From contig JAPEUQ010000015.1 of NCBI GenBank assembly GCA_027946365.1, forward strand, positions 1,116,001 to 1,180,000: 64,000 nucleotides of DNA. Reading direction: 5' to 3'. The notes under the pieces were generated by a model that was not told where the DNA came from, did not search any database, and was given only the letters and a program-made list of their open reading frames with translations. Shown in pieces: positions 24,334 through 36,622 of this stretch. How positions within the stretch are numbered: the first letter of the stretch is position 1; each line of letters starts with the position of its first letter. Both the position numbers and the translations under genes were made by a program. This DNA comes from Kalmusia sp. IMI 367209. Taxonomy: Eukaryota; Ascomycota; Dothideomycetes; Pleosporales; Didymosphaeriaceae.

Positions 24334-26259
24334 GCAGCGTCCAATTTGTAGTCTACGCAGCTGGGGGGGGTTCAGGGATGGTACACAGGCCGCCCGGGGG
24401 CACGCTCCTGGTTCCTGGTCTGGCTTGCTGCCTCAGGCGCTCGTCGGCGCGGGCCACAGGCGTGAGGTCACAAGAAACAGAGACAAAGAGGCAGCCGTTT
24501 CAGCGTGAACGCGTGCCTGCGCGAAGCACGTTGCGACGGCGTCACGACTCGCTGTTGGGGTTTCGACAGGGCGGTGGTCGATCAAACGGTGCTGAGGCTG
24601 GCAGGCGGACCGAGCTCCAGATAGCGATCATCGAGGCCAGGGACAGGGAGGAACGAGAGGTCGGCGAGGTGACGCTTGGCACGCGCCATGCTCCTTTTCG
24701 GCCTCGGTGCCCAGCCCAGGCGCCGCGCTGCTTCAGAGGCAGTCCTCTAGTCCATCTGACGGGGAGGAGGGGGTGGTTGAAGGGGCGGGTGCTGTGCGCA
24801 GGCCCAGCAGAGGCGGCGGCCGCTCTCTTCGCTCGAGGGAGATGGGCCAGCGCATGTCGAGGGCCAGTCGAGGACGCGTGGCAGCCGTTGAAGCACTTGG
24901 CTGGCACCGATCAGCCGGGCCGCCAGGCGAAGGGCAGCGGCAGTGGTGTTGCGTCCGCATCGTCGGAATCGGGCGCTTAGTCAGCGGCAGCGGCCAGTGA
25001 GCGGCGGCGGCGGCGGGCAGTCTGCTATCTCAAATCACCCACCCGGCTAGCCCGCTGGAGCCCTCTGGAGCCCCTCTTGGAGCCCGCCTGGGGCCTCTGC
25101 ATCGGCGCCCTGCCGCTTTGGGCGATGACGAGAGACCCGTTTGGCCATGGCGGAACGCCAGGACGTTGCGGCCGCGATGCGATGCGAGCTAGTGCGGCTG
25201 GTGGGTGAGTGACGCTTCCATGCCTCTCTCTCGTTGCGCCTCACCTCCTGCCAGATGCTCTTGCAAAAGGCCAGACTGCCAGACGCCGCGCACCGCGACC
25301 GAAGCGGGCCTGGCGAGCTCCGGACATGGTCGACTGCGGCGCTCTCCGGCACGATGCTGCCGGCTGTCGTCCTGCTGCATCAGGACCATGCTGCCGCGTA
25401 TTCGCTCTTCCTCGACGGACAATTGCTGGCCAATGGCACCCCGCGGCCTTTGCAGCACAGGCGATGCCCTCGTACATGGACGCCTGCCTGAGGCCCCGTG
25501 CCCACCTGACTTGCCATGCGCACGCTGCAAAAATAGACGTGCAGTACAGCGTGCCCTGGTCTCACGGCCTCCAGCGCACCCCCCGGGCCTCTTCCCCACG
25601 CCATGCTCGGTCGCCAACGCAGCAAGCAGGGCCAGACTGTTCAGCCTGAATGTCCTCCCGTGTCGGGCATTGCAGGACAGCGCCGTGCTGTGAAGCAGCG
25701 CCCAGCGCGGCGTCCCCGAGCACTGGACCGCTTCGTGCGTTACTTGGCTGGCGTCTGGGGAGTGGGAACCCGGCCCTCTGGCAAACGCGCCACGGCTCTC
25801 GTTAAACTTGCCCAAAGCAAGCCAAGCGTCCCGGCCTGCTGGTGAAAGCGTTGAACCGCTGCCGCCTGTTGGTGGACGGGCCCGAAATCGACACTCCAGT
25901 TCACTCCAGACAGACAGCCCGCCGGATCCCAACCACCAGGGCGCTTTCGTCCGCGGCCACCACGCAATGCCTTTCCCGCCGCCATGCTCGCTCCAGCTCG
26001 AACCCGCGCGGCCCATGTGTACCGCAGAACCCTACCACCAGTGCGCCCATCGTCCTCGTGCCCGCATCGGCCGTGCCTCTTCAGGAGACGGAGAAAAGTT
26101 GCACCTTTCGTATAGGGCAGCAGCGCCGGCGCGACGTGACGGGGTTGCAGCGCGTTGTCAAGCTTTGATGCGTCATCTCTTGCGGTTAAATGCCAAAGCG
26201 GCAGCGGCCGGATGGAAAATCGCCGCAGAGCATTGTGCCTGGCAGGTCCCTTGCAACCC

Positions 26260-26290
26260 ATACACATACACACACACACACACAGACAAA
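26260..26290. repeat. CA microsatellite
   Basis: Imperfect (CA)n of about 30 bases in gene-free DNA upstream of flbD. Confidence 0.85.
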
Positions 26291-26792
26291 CACAAGATTG
26301 GCGGGGTCCGACCGGCCGGCCAACGAGACACAGCATGTCATTTCGTACCGTCACCGCTTGTCCACCGCTCGACCGCTGCTTGGCCGTGCAGCAAATGAGA
26401 TCGGCTCGATCCTGCCAGGCCTGTTGGCTTGGGGGTTCCTGTCTGTGTCAGCTGAACGGAAAATTGACAGGCTCCAGACAGTGTCCATGCTGCCGTACCC
26501 TTCTCTTGGAACTAACGGCCGTCCCAGCGATCCGCGTGTGGCTCCTGTTGTGGCCGCTTGCATGTCTGAGCAGTCCTCAGCCCACCGGCTTCATGCTTGA
26601 TTGTGCTCCAGGTGGCCCATGGTTGGCAAGAGCCACCCTGCGGTGCTTCGCTTTCCGTTTTGTGCCACGACGTTCAACATTTGATGCAAGCCGCCGAAGA
26701 TCCTCGGCGTTGCACAATTTACGCTCTTGTTCGTATCTGGCCGTCTTCACCAATGCAGAAGGCAATCAACATGGCACCGTCATAGCAAAACA

Positions 26793-26827
<35 letters not shown>

Positions 26828-26828
26828 C
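26793..26828. repeat. ACT trinucleotide microsatellite
   Basis: Twelve perfect units of ACT (CTA/TAC in other phases), 36 bases. Its perfection suggests recent slippage, so it is likely to vary in length between strains. Confidence 0.95.
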
Positions 26829-28053
26829 AGCATCGCACTGCTTCGGTGGCGGATCCTGTCGCCTTTCCAGCTGCCAGAAATAGATCCTGGGTCAAAGAGA
26901 ATCCGCAAGGGCAAGCCTTCCGTCCAACACGAGGATTTGCGCGGGAGGGAGATGCCGCACCAAGAGCCAGTTTGGCAGGTGTTCGTAGGCCCAGTGCCTG
27001 GCTCTCTACGCCCACCAATCCAACGCGCCGCCGGGTGCGCCTCTTGACCCGACAATTCACAAAGAAGCCAACAAAGGCTCCGACCCGAAGGTAACGAAAA
27101 CGGTTGTGGTGGTCGACGCAGCTGTCGTGGCTGACCGACTTAACGCTGTGCGCCCCAAAGCAGGTGTGGCAGGTCGGCGATGTCGAAGACTCAGCACGAT
27201 CAGATTGGACAGACACGGACTGCGCAACCTTGATTTTCTTTTGTCCACCTAGGAACCCACCCATGGGTTCTTCCACTGCTCTAATAGCGCCAAGCTGCAA
27301 TTGTGCGAGGGGAAGCGAGAGCTATTCACGGAGCGTCGACTAGATGACAAGTCTTGCTACAGAGGGGACAGGCTTCTTCATCCTTCAGCATGGTTTCTCT
27401 GGAATGCAAAGTTTCCGCATGCGCAGATCCAGCAGCCTTGTTCGCTTCCGCCCTCCGATGAGGTTGTAGATGCAACTTGGGCGTCGCAGATGCCTGCACA
27501 AAAAAAAAACAAAAAGAGCGGCCGGAGCAAGGGGCACAGGGGGCCCTGGACTCGATCGCCCGTCGATTTCAGATTACCGAGCGCATCCCGCATCGCCTCC
27601 GGGCCAATGGCGCCGTCAGATGGCCCCTCCTCACCTACCCGCCAAAGTCCCGCGGCACAAACCCATCTCCCATATGCAAGGCCCGTAATCTCCGCTGCTT
27701 GAAGTGGCAGTCGTTAGCTAGTGGCTTGCTCCAGTTTGCACCATCTCCCTGTCCACCAGTAACTTTGCTATGACAGCGGAACCTGCCGAAAAAAACAAAA
27801 ATAATGAAACTCGATCGCGCGGTGGCCCGTCCCGACCTAATCGCGGGGGAGCGAAATACATGGTTTCTGTCCTTCCCGAGCTTTGCGAGTCGGGACAAGG
27901 CTGCTACGCGACGCCGTCAGCGACCGGTTTCTTTCGGGCACGTTACAGAGTCTTTGGTCGCCTTAGCGCACAGCTCACGCGGTGTAGTGTTGAGTCGCAC
28001 TAAAGTTTACGCAAGATGCAGCACCCTGGCCGTTAGATCTTGAATCAGGCGAA

Positions 28054-28779
28054 TCATTCTGCACGCCCCACCCCAATGCGAACCCGATGATGCCTCCTAT
28101 CCGCCCCTCCTCCAGACAACAGAAACGCCAACAGCTTATGCCCCACTTCCGACGACAAAATCAACGTTTCAGGCTCCTGCGCCCCGATGTAGTGTTTGAT
28201 GCGCGATCGTCGCCACTGTGAAGCTACCATCCTCCCCGCTGATTTTTCGGCGCGCGCTGAACGCTCATCGCAATCAACATGATCCTGCGCGACCCGTTGA
28301 TGTGACCGATTTTCTGCGGAGGATGTGTGCCGGAAGATCACTCGTGAATTACCAGATGGGTATATCTTCCTGCCGTGCCGAGACAAGCGTCTTTTGTGTG
28401 TGGCTATCCGTTGCCATAATTGGTCCATTGCCAAGCTGCAAAGACGTTTGGGGAGAAAGCAGGCGGGTTGACCTCGCCGACATCGCCCAATTAGTGACAA
28501 TACTATTGAATCTCTCACTCGACCAACCACAGTCAGCCGTACACACTTTCTGAAGTCGTTCAATGAAGAACGAGAATCTATGTCCGGATATCTCCTCCTC
28601 CGACGCAGGAGGTGGCTCCTCCATGCAAACCAAATCACGGACGCTACTCCATATTCCGTCCAAACGGCATATCCCTTGCGGATGAATAGACCATACGCTA
28701 CCATCGAACCCCTTTGACAAATACTCTCACTAGTACGGAGCGTGAGCAATTTTGAGGTACACATTCTGGACCAAAACAC
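28054..28779 (-). other. Uncharacterised open frame, coding status doubtful
   Basis: An open frame of 241 codons in otherwise gene-free DNA. The product would be Arg/Ser-rich with no domain I recognise. The overlapping minus frame at 28720-28349 has somewhat more protein-like composition (GFDGSVWSIHPQGICRLDG, then EEPPPASEEEISGHRFSFF). The true coding frame, if any, could therefore switch through an intron or a mutation. It could be a decayed gene, a lineage-specific gene or chance. Confidence 0.15.
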
Positions 28780-31700
28780 GAGTCACGCGTATAGGCACCG
28801 AAAAATCCTATCCGCACAATCGTGGAGGATATACGAACTTTCCACGGCCGTACTTGTACTCCAATCGTTCTGGTACACAACACTTCACCAGCTTTCAACC
28901 TATGATAGGCAACAGCCGAGTGTCACGATTCCATCCTCACCGCTCATTCTACAGCTATGCGGATCTCTCAACGTCATCTTCTATGGAACAATAATAATGC
29001 GATAAGGAATATAGAGATGACGAATATCAACATTCATCATTCCGACAACGTCCTTGATACTCCAGCTATATACAACAGATTGCATGCGCGTCATTAGCAT
29101 ATCAACGTCTTGAATCTCCAGTCAAATCTACACGCTAGCAACTTAGGCATGCAAAAAAGGGTGCATGGTGTGCAAGTGAAGCCATTGAAGCCAACGACCT
29201 TGTAACAAGTGGTGCAGTGTTTGTCACTGACAACCCACCATCGCAGTTGCATCTGCCTTTGTGCTTTCGCGTTCACTTGCTCTTCAGGGTTCTACAGATT
29301 TCGTATCTAATGTGGTCATGACGCCCACTGTTAGTCTTCCTAAGTGGGGAAACCCGCCGTTAGTCGAAGTCCAGCGAGTGCCACGTCGAAGGCGGCTCCA
29401 CCACACTGCGCTCCGTAGCTGTTTATTCAATAGGCACTATCTCAATGCTCTCAAGTATCGACTCCACGCCGAGTGGCCCAAACAGATCAGACATGATCTG
29501 GGCGATCACAATAACCGTGACTTATGCCCTCACCCCTTAGCACAGCTAGAATGAGTGCGCCATAGGTACTCTAGTAAACGCAACGCTCATAACGCCTAAG
29601 TAGCCGTGGCGTCAATCGTTCGCCTAAGGATGCAGTAACGATCGGACAAGTCGAACATGCCTCCAAGTCTTCACCGCTTTCAAGCAACATGGAGAAGCGC
29701 TTCCCTCGTTTGTTCAGTCGTTAGATTTCCCAATCATCGATTAGAAACTCTATGATGAGAAAGTCACGTCGATCGTAGGAACAAAGGAAATATCTGATCG
29801 ACGATCGTTAATTTAGGGACTGGCTGCACGATATCCACACATGCTGCTTACGGTCAACGACGCATTACAACGTCGCCGACCAGGATAATAAATTGTCATC
29901 AACTCGGCGAATAATAGCTTGGATCATATACGTTCGCGGGCTCTGGACCTCAATAGATCACGATGTGCTTCAGCAACTAACGTGACTGCACGAGCAGTGG
30001 CTTCATCCCAATACAAGCCATCATGTGTGTCCCAAAGCAGTATTGATCTGGACTGGAGGCTTCTTGGTACGTTTGTTGCAACGCGTGGCTGGATGTCACA
30101 ATCTTTTCAGCTGGCAGGAGACGTGAGGGGTCATGTCAGCTGAAGGACCTTTGCCAGTACACACAAAATTTCCCAGCACCGACCTATCTTGCGAAGTTGT
30201 CCTTCCCCCGGACATGGTAGCTAACAGTAGTGGCAGAGCTAAATCGGGATCCGACTGCTGGTCCACTATACTCGTGTTGTTGATCAACCCATGAGGATAC
30301 CCCAACATCCAGGCGTCCGAAGTCCTCGCCATATCGTTGCAAAACCTCGCCACCCCTAGGCTCGTTGCAGCCTCTAGCTTTGAAAATAGAAACTGTTCCT
30401 GAGGTAAAAGAGCAGCTGAGATTCTATTCCATATGTGGTTGCAGATAGGAGTCCTGTCCATGACTCTACAGTGCTTCATCATGTGTAGGCAAAGCCAACA
30501 CTACACACATGAGAGTTATTCCACGAATCGAAAGTCGAATAATAGGCGAATACGGCTTCTTTCACGTACGTAACATGCCTGTGCTCTCTCTCAGGTAGGG
30601 CTCCCACGTTACGGCACCACCCGACCGCATGCTTTGGACAACGGTTCCGGAAGATCAATGCGGTGGCCGTTTCTTTGGGGCGCGGGGGCGAAAAGGAGTA
30701 CCATTGACTGTAGCGGACTAAAATAGCATAGCCATGATGTAAAGAGAAGCTATTGCCACCGACAGACCACCACGAATGTTTACGAGACTACGGCCTTGTT
30801 GGCAACCGTGCACCCCGGGTCAGCCGGATTTAGAACAAGTGCTGTCTTCAACCCCGAGCAGAAGTCACAAAAAGTCTTTGTCGGTTCGCAAGATATGATG
30901 ATACAGCCCTAGACCATTGGTATGCTGGCATGGCTCATTTCCGTAGCTCATGCAAACCACCCAGTCCGTTCCCAATGCATCAACAATACATGGTTGCCCG
31001 GCTGGCTCGCAGCCTTTACCAAACGCGCGGGCTGCCGTCTGTTACAAACCGAGAAATGTCATCCGTTTCCAAGCAAATGCAAATTGCAAGCAATATAAGC
31101 GGTTATGATGGCACAGCGTGGTACAGAGTCTGACTTGTGCGTTTGCGAGCTCCTTTTGGGTCAACCCGCATACGCGATGTGTTTCAGAGACATAGATTCT
31201 GCAAGGACGACTGCCACTCAACAAAGCGCTCCGGCAATTCTCCACAACCAAACGGACCTGTCTGTCAATTCCTGTCAACTAGCATGTTGCGCAGAAACCG
31301 CCGTAGCAGACTCGATCCAGCACATCGCTTCCCTGTTCCGCTCATTGTGTTGCATAACATCTTAGCTGCGGGTATTCAGCAGCCAGTAGCATCTGCCGCG
31401 CCCGAACAGTTTTCGAACCCCAAACTCTCGGCACCTCACCCCGTTGTCCAGCTACTCGAAAGTCTTCACACGACACGACGATGAGTGCCTATCTGCCTCA
31501 TCATGCCCACGCGGCGGCTGATTCAGCGCTTGCGAAATGCCAAGCGGGCCCCCGACGTGGATCGTCAGGGCGTGCTCGTATCTGCGTGTATGTGTTCACG
31601 CAATGCTTAACATGGGCCCAGGGCGCTCGACGGACACGTCGATGGGGAGAAGCATCTCTTATATACCGACTTCCAGATTCGGTGCCATGTCGTGCGAAGA

Positions 31701-32899
31701 GGAGGCCAGTCCACGTTTTCGGTTCGGCTGGACCAACAAACGGGACTATTAATAGGGCAGGCTGCAGTCTACACAATTCGGGGCGGATGAGGCGAGTGCA
31801 TGCGGCTACACACTGTGCACGCATCCCAACGTGGTTCCCAAGTCCTCTCCCCGGTTTCTACAGCCCAAGCGTGGGGTTTGACGGCTGCTCGTCTGCTGAG
31901 CCCAGCTGCGCAAACCATTGCCCGGGGCCCAACGCGCGCCTGACCGACCGGTGTGTTCAGGATGCAGCGGCCAGGGAGGCGGATGCCGATGGTCATTCTC
32001 TTATTAACAGGAACTTGAGTCGTGATTGCGGCGTGGTTGCGGCGACGCAAGCTGAGGAAGCTCGGCAAGTAGGGCTGGGCCGCCCTGATTCGCCGAGGCA
32101 CGCGCTCCAACGTGCATCGTGAATGGGCACGGTAAGCGACAGCGTCTTGCGACAGCATCCTACGTCCTATCGAGTGCTTGCTCCGACCTCGTTCCTTCCC
32201 AAACGTTATTTTGGCACCATGTCTGTCATGCCTGTCGTGCCACATGGGTGCCGTAGCGTAACGGGTGTCGTGGCTAGCAAGCGAAGACGACCGACAACCC
32301 AATCGAACCATCGTCGTCTGTTCGAGTTTTTCACTCTCTGCAGCCTCGACGGCCATGCCGAGCCGTCAATCCTCATTCTACACCGCGCTGTGGATAGCTG
32401 AGCGCCGGCCACGATCGGCATACCTGGCTCGCCTCACGCCTCGTCAAGCAGCTTGTCGACAGCACGTTTTCGCTACGGCCTGTCGCTGTCGCTTGTCGTT
32501 GTCGCCAGCTCGTTCGCTCCTTGACCTCGGCCGACGACAATCGTTGCTCCTTGGAGCCCTGACAGCGGGTAGGCGGCTCTTTGCCTCGCGCTTTGGACAT
32601 GCCCGACGTGCCTTCGTATGCACGACGTGCTATGTTAGGAAATGATCTTGGATGTTGAGGGTGTTTGTAGCTGTGGAGAGCTGTCGTGTTCGGCGAGGCG
32701 GCACGAGGGCTGCGTTAAACTGCGTTTGCTTGACATGATCGGTATGCTGCCGTCTCACGGGCACTATCGGGCATTCAAGGTCCCCGATGCTTCAATTGAC
32801 GTTCGATGTGGAGGCCAGGTGTTGTGCTGGACGAGAGCCTTAGCTCCGTCTCCCAGCTCGTCCGTTGTGTTTCGTGCGTGAGGTAAGAAGTTTATCGGA
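28780..32899. other. Gene-poor intergenic region
   Basis: About 4 kb with scattered short open frames and no recognised gene. One minus-strand frame at 30096-30482 (128 codons) has plausible amino-acid composition but no motif. Composition falls from GC-rich on the left towards AT-rich on the right. Confidence 0.4.
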
Positions 32900-35600
32900 A
32901 CAGTGTGGCATATTGTTGACGAAGTGGTATACTATATTAGCTAAATTGAATTAAGACACACACAAGACACGAAGATCATGTAGCCAGATGACACTACCTC
33001 AGCCTATCTCATCTGCCAGGTATCTGACGATACTTTTTAAGAGCTGTGAAATTATGAAAAAAAAAAAAAAATACACAGTACATTCTTGCGTTCTCCGATA
33101 TGTACCTATCATTTTTTTTTTCGAGTATCACTACTTCTTCTAGTCGGCCCCGCAACGTGAGCAGCGCGGTTATAACTAGTTGCAGGTGATCATATTAAAC
33201 TGCGAATACCTTGCAGCCACCAGACAAGGCTTTATAGGATTTGCTTCATCTTTGGTGGGTAAGGGAGTGTGACCTAGTTAATATACATCTCTAGATAGGC
33301 TTGGCACCTTTTTTTCAGTGTAGGAGGAGGGAAAGATTCAATATTTCTATACGTGTCTTGGAATACATTCCTTCGTAAGTTTTCCTTTTGCGATGATAAT
33401 ACTAGTGTACGTCTCTAGGCTGTGATCATTCTCTTTTGATTGTACAGTAACTACCTCCACCTCTGTTCAAGACGATGTCTGAAACACATTTCACTTGGGA
33501 AACTTTCATCTCTCTGAGCCCATGTTGACAAAGGGGGATGTCTACCTTAACGCTTGAACGCACTCTATCAGCAAGTCTTTCGATCTCCTTCATCTCTATG
33601 TCCAGCGTCGGATACTCTAGATCTATACTTCATGATACATCGTGTTGGTGTTAGGCAAGATCACTAAATGCCCAAAAAGATATTATGAAGTGTGGGAACA
33701 CTTGTGGGTAAATTTTGGATCAAGATTCCCCATTCATATAAGGCTACCTAGAGAGAAAGCTATGGTAGATGCTGGATTTGGTTATGGATACGTAATATGA
33801 TCTGCTATATGTGTTTATTTTTTTGGACGGTTTTGTGCTGTTCTGACTACACGGTAGAAGGACTACCCGCCATAGTGAGAAAAGATATAAGGCGCCGAAT
33901 AACGTGCTAAGCCGTTCCTTCCATGGTCTTGATTGAGAGTATACGTCCTCGGTCTTAGAGTGAAAACAATTGGTCACGACTGTGCGGTACTAGCCACATT
34001 TGCTCCACGATGTCAAAAATCCCGAGAAATAACATTTTTAATTTAACCTCACTCATACTGGTCTCGACCAAGCCCCAAATGGCATCACAGGTGCAAAAAT
34101 ATGATCAAGATAGAGTATTTTGATGTTCCAACATTGACGCAATTCGCAAATCTAGTTATAGATCATTCAAAATTCCCCTCCTATCTTTCCGCCCATTGTC
34201 ACCATCCCCGTTGCCGTTGTCGTTGCCATCGCCACCATTCCATCTTCACTTCTTCACCTGTTTCTCGTCTTAAGTGGGCGAAATTCGAACCATAAGGCAC
34301 CTCGTTTGCCTTTGTTTTCGATGCCCTTTTCCTTCACATTTAGTATCAAATAAAGCACGACAATCCGCTTTGATATATAAGTGCGTGCAGTGCATCTTCA
34401 CGTACCCTACGTGTTGCCATCTCATTTCAATATCACCATGTGCAGGATTGTTAATTAGTCGGCCTATAGGTAACAAATGAAGTAAATGGCTATTTCAATT
34501 ACCATAGTGTAGTTGCGGAATGCAGCTTCATTCTTTGAAATAAACATCGAATTTTGCTCAAATGTATGGCTCTTAATAGTAACTGTAGATACCTGCACTA
34601 GTGTTAACGTATCGTTTTAGTGTATCAACTATAATCTAGCCTGTGTAAGGGTTAACAACGAATTCACCTACAGTTCAACTGGATGTACCTCCTATCAGAT
34701 ATTAATCTACTAATCTGTCGTTCCTATCATACGGAGCAGGCAATATGGGCTAGGATCTTCTCCATCAAGTACCACTAAGAGCTCAAAGCACCACTCTGTA
34801 GCCAATGAACGAAAGTGACTGTGACGGTAACGCTGCAGTAAAGTAGGCCTCATAGTAAAAACCATAAATAATTAATCAGGTTCGAGGGTGGTATGGCTTG
34901 CTAACCACTGAACATGCCTGAAAAATCTTTATAATACCTCAATCATGGATGAGATTAGGTGCACAAAATAACGAAATTTTGACTTCTCAATAGTCCCCGC
35001 TATGAATGTAGAGATATCGAGTAGGCACGAGTACATATATGCATATTTCAGGTCATAAGGTTCGGCGGACCACCAACCACTTCACGCGTCGAACAGGTTT
35101 TAGCGATGAAAACATCTGTGCATCGTCATCCAATTAACCCTTCCCGTCTGCGTTCTAAAACATCAATAATGCCCGTTGTATTCAGTAAAGTTTTGGGGGC
35201 GGGAAATCTTAGACTGGTCTCATTATGACTGCACTGTATCAGTGTTCAATGCTTTGTAGCGGTGCAGCCATCCGCTTCCAGGGTAAACTATTATGTAACT
35301 GACTCTATATCCCGCTCAGCGGCTGTTGTTTGGGGTGCTACTGATATGATATCTGTCAAAAAGATATGTGCATACTCATCCAATTGAAGTATATGAGAGG
35401 TCGAAATTTAGTACCAATGCGACGAAAATTGTTCTAACATTGACCTTGAAAGTCAATTTTCTGAACTTCCAAAAGTATATCATGTGCGGATTGAGTAATG
35501 GTACTTTTGGTTCTTGGGTCTATGTGCTGTCAAAATTTATTTGAATACAGCTACGAGTTGCACTTAATATACTATGACACCCTTACGAACAAACAATCAG
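32900..35600. other. AT-rich gene-free block
   Basis: Around 2.7 kb that is visibly AT-rich, dense in stop codons in all frames and carrying A or T runs (near 33057-33071 and 33112-33121). No open frame above about 78 codons occurs. Two similar words containing CATCCAATT (near 35127 and 35375) hint at a degenerate repeat. The composition is what RIP-mutated repeats look like in many ascomycetes, but I cannot recognise a parent element, terminal repeats or a transposase remnant. Confidence 0.5.
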
Positions 35601-35742
35601 AACACTCATAGATCACAAAGTCTTGAAAACGCAACAGAAACTCCGCATCCCTTTGTACATAGCTCAGCATCTCCGAATTCAAAACGCCCACGTGCCCAAG
35701 AATAAAACGCACTCAGATCAAAGCTTTCCATGTCTGCCACCC

Positions 35743-36622
35743 CTAGCTCGTCAGACTAATGCATCTGCCCTCCCAACCACCCTCTGCAATGACCTTTCGA
35801 AAGATCCAAGCACCGACGTCCCTACGCCCAACTGTCCATCCAATAGCCGGCCCATCTTCCTTCCCCTCTGTCTCAACACCCCATTCCCATCCAGCTCTAA
35901 CATTCTCTACACCCACCTCCTTCGCATCCGTCAGCGCCGTCGGCCTCACAATGGCAAAATTGCGAATATGAGCACCGCCGTGACCGAGGATAAGCTGTTC
36001 CATAGCACGTTTATCCGCGTGCGGTTGTGCGGCAAGGATATGATACAGCGGGTAGTAGAGATATGGTATATCGCGGGCTCTTCCGTTCACGCCGGTGGAG
36101 GACAGAGCGATGAGGAGGGGTTTTGTTCCATCAATAGTAGCGGTTACGCCTGAAGTAGAGAGTTGACCAAGTGCCGTATAAATAGATTTCATCCCGTCTT
36201 CGCAGAGTGTGGGATCTGAAGAAACAAACGGCGTGCGAAGTGACCATTGGAACTTGGGGTAGGCACCGATGCTAGAGTATATGACATCTACAAGATGCCT
36301 TTGATTGGTGGGGGAGATGAGGGTCTGAGTTACGTTTATAGGACTTCTTGCGTCGCCTTTTATGATAGTGAGGTAACATGAGATGGTGGAGGAGGACAAC
36401 GAATGTTCGGATTCGAGAAAAGCGCGGAGCTTGGAAGGGTTACGGGCAACTGGGATAGATGTGAGTATTTTTATGAGCAGCGATAGGATGCAGGGGATTT
36501 GCTATTAGGAGGACAAACGTACGTGCTGTGCAGTAATACCCATCCCGGAGAGCATAAGCGAGCGAACTGCCTGCGCATCCACCTGTTGCGCCGAAGAAAG
36601 CGATTGTCTTTCGTACATTCAT
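35743..36622 (-). CDS. NAD(P)-binding Rossmann-fold protein (NmrA-like)
   Basis: Exon 1 is 36622-36523 (MNVRKTIAFFGATGGCAGSS) and exon 2 is 36449-35743. The 73 nt intron (GTACGT, CCCAG) splits a codon in phase 1 and gives 268 residues. The opening beta-strand plus GATGGCAG is the dinucleotide-binding turn of atypical SDR/NmrA-like proteins, which act as reductases or redox sensors. After the splice, ALARNPSKLRAFLES continues the second strand, whose basic Arg suggests NADP(H). Later pieces, such as LLIALSSTGVNG and RNFAIVRPTALTDAKE, match the strand that normally carries the catalytic or substrate-side residues. No YxxxK pair is evident. The substrate is unknown. A stretch of 1.1 kb separates it from the upstream GT41 gene, which points the same way. 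Confidence 0.8.

Larger units (their letters stand above)
22912..28053. other. Large GC-rich upstream region of flbD
   Basis: About 5 kb with no recognisable gene. Long open frames (up to about 275 codons, for example 26016-25189 minus) overlap other frames on both strands and are low-complexity Arg/Ala/Pro/Gly-rich, as expected of random GC-rich DNA. It holds three microsatellites (annotated separately), a run of A near 27500, and presumably the flbD promoter and leader. Confidence 0.5.

Noticed and set aside
25189..26016. A 275-codon minus-strand frame upstream of flbD
   Set aside because: Low-complexity Gly/Ala/Arg composition, equally long frames on the other strand, and no recognisable domain.
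32900..35600. Calling the AT-rich block a specific transposon
   Set aside because: No terminal inverted or direct repeats, target-site duplication or transposase/reverse-transcriptase fragments could be seen by eye.
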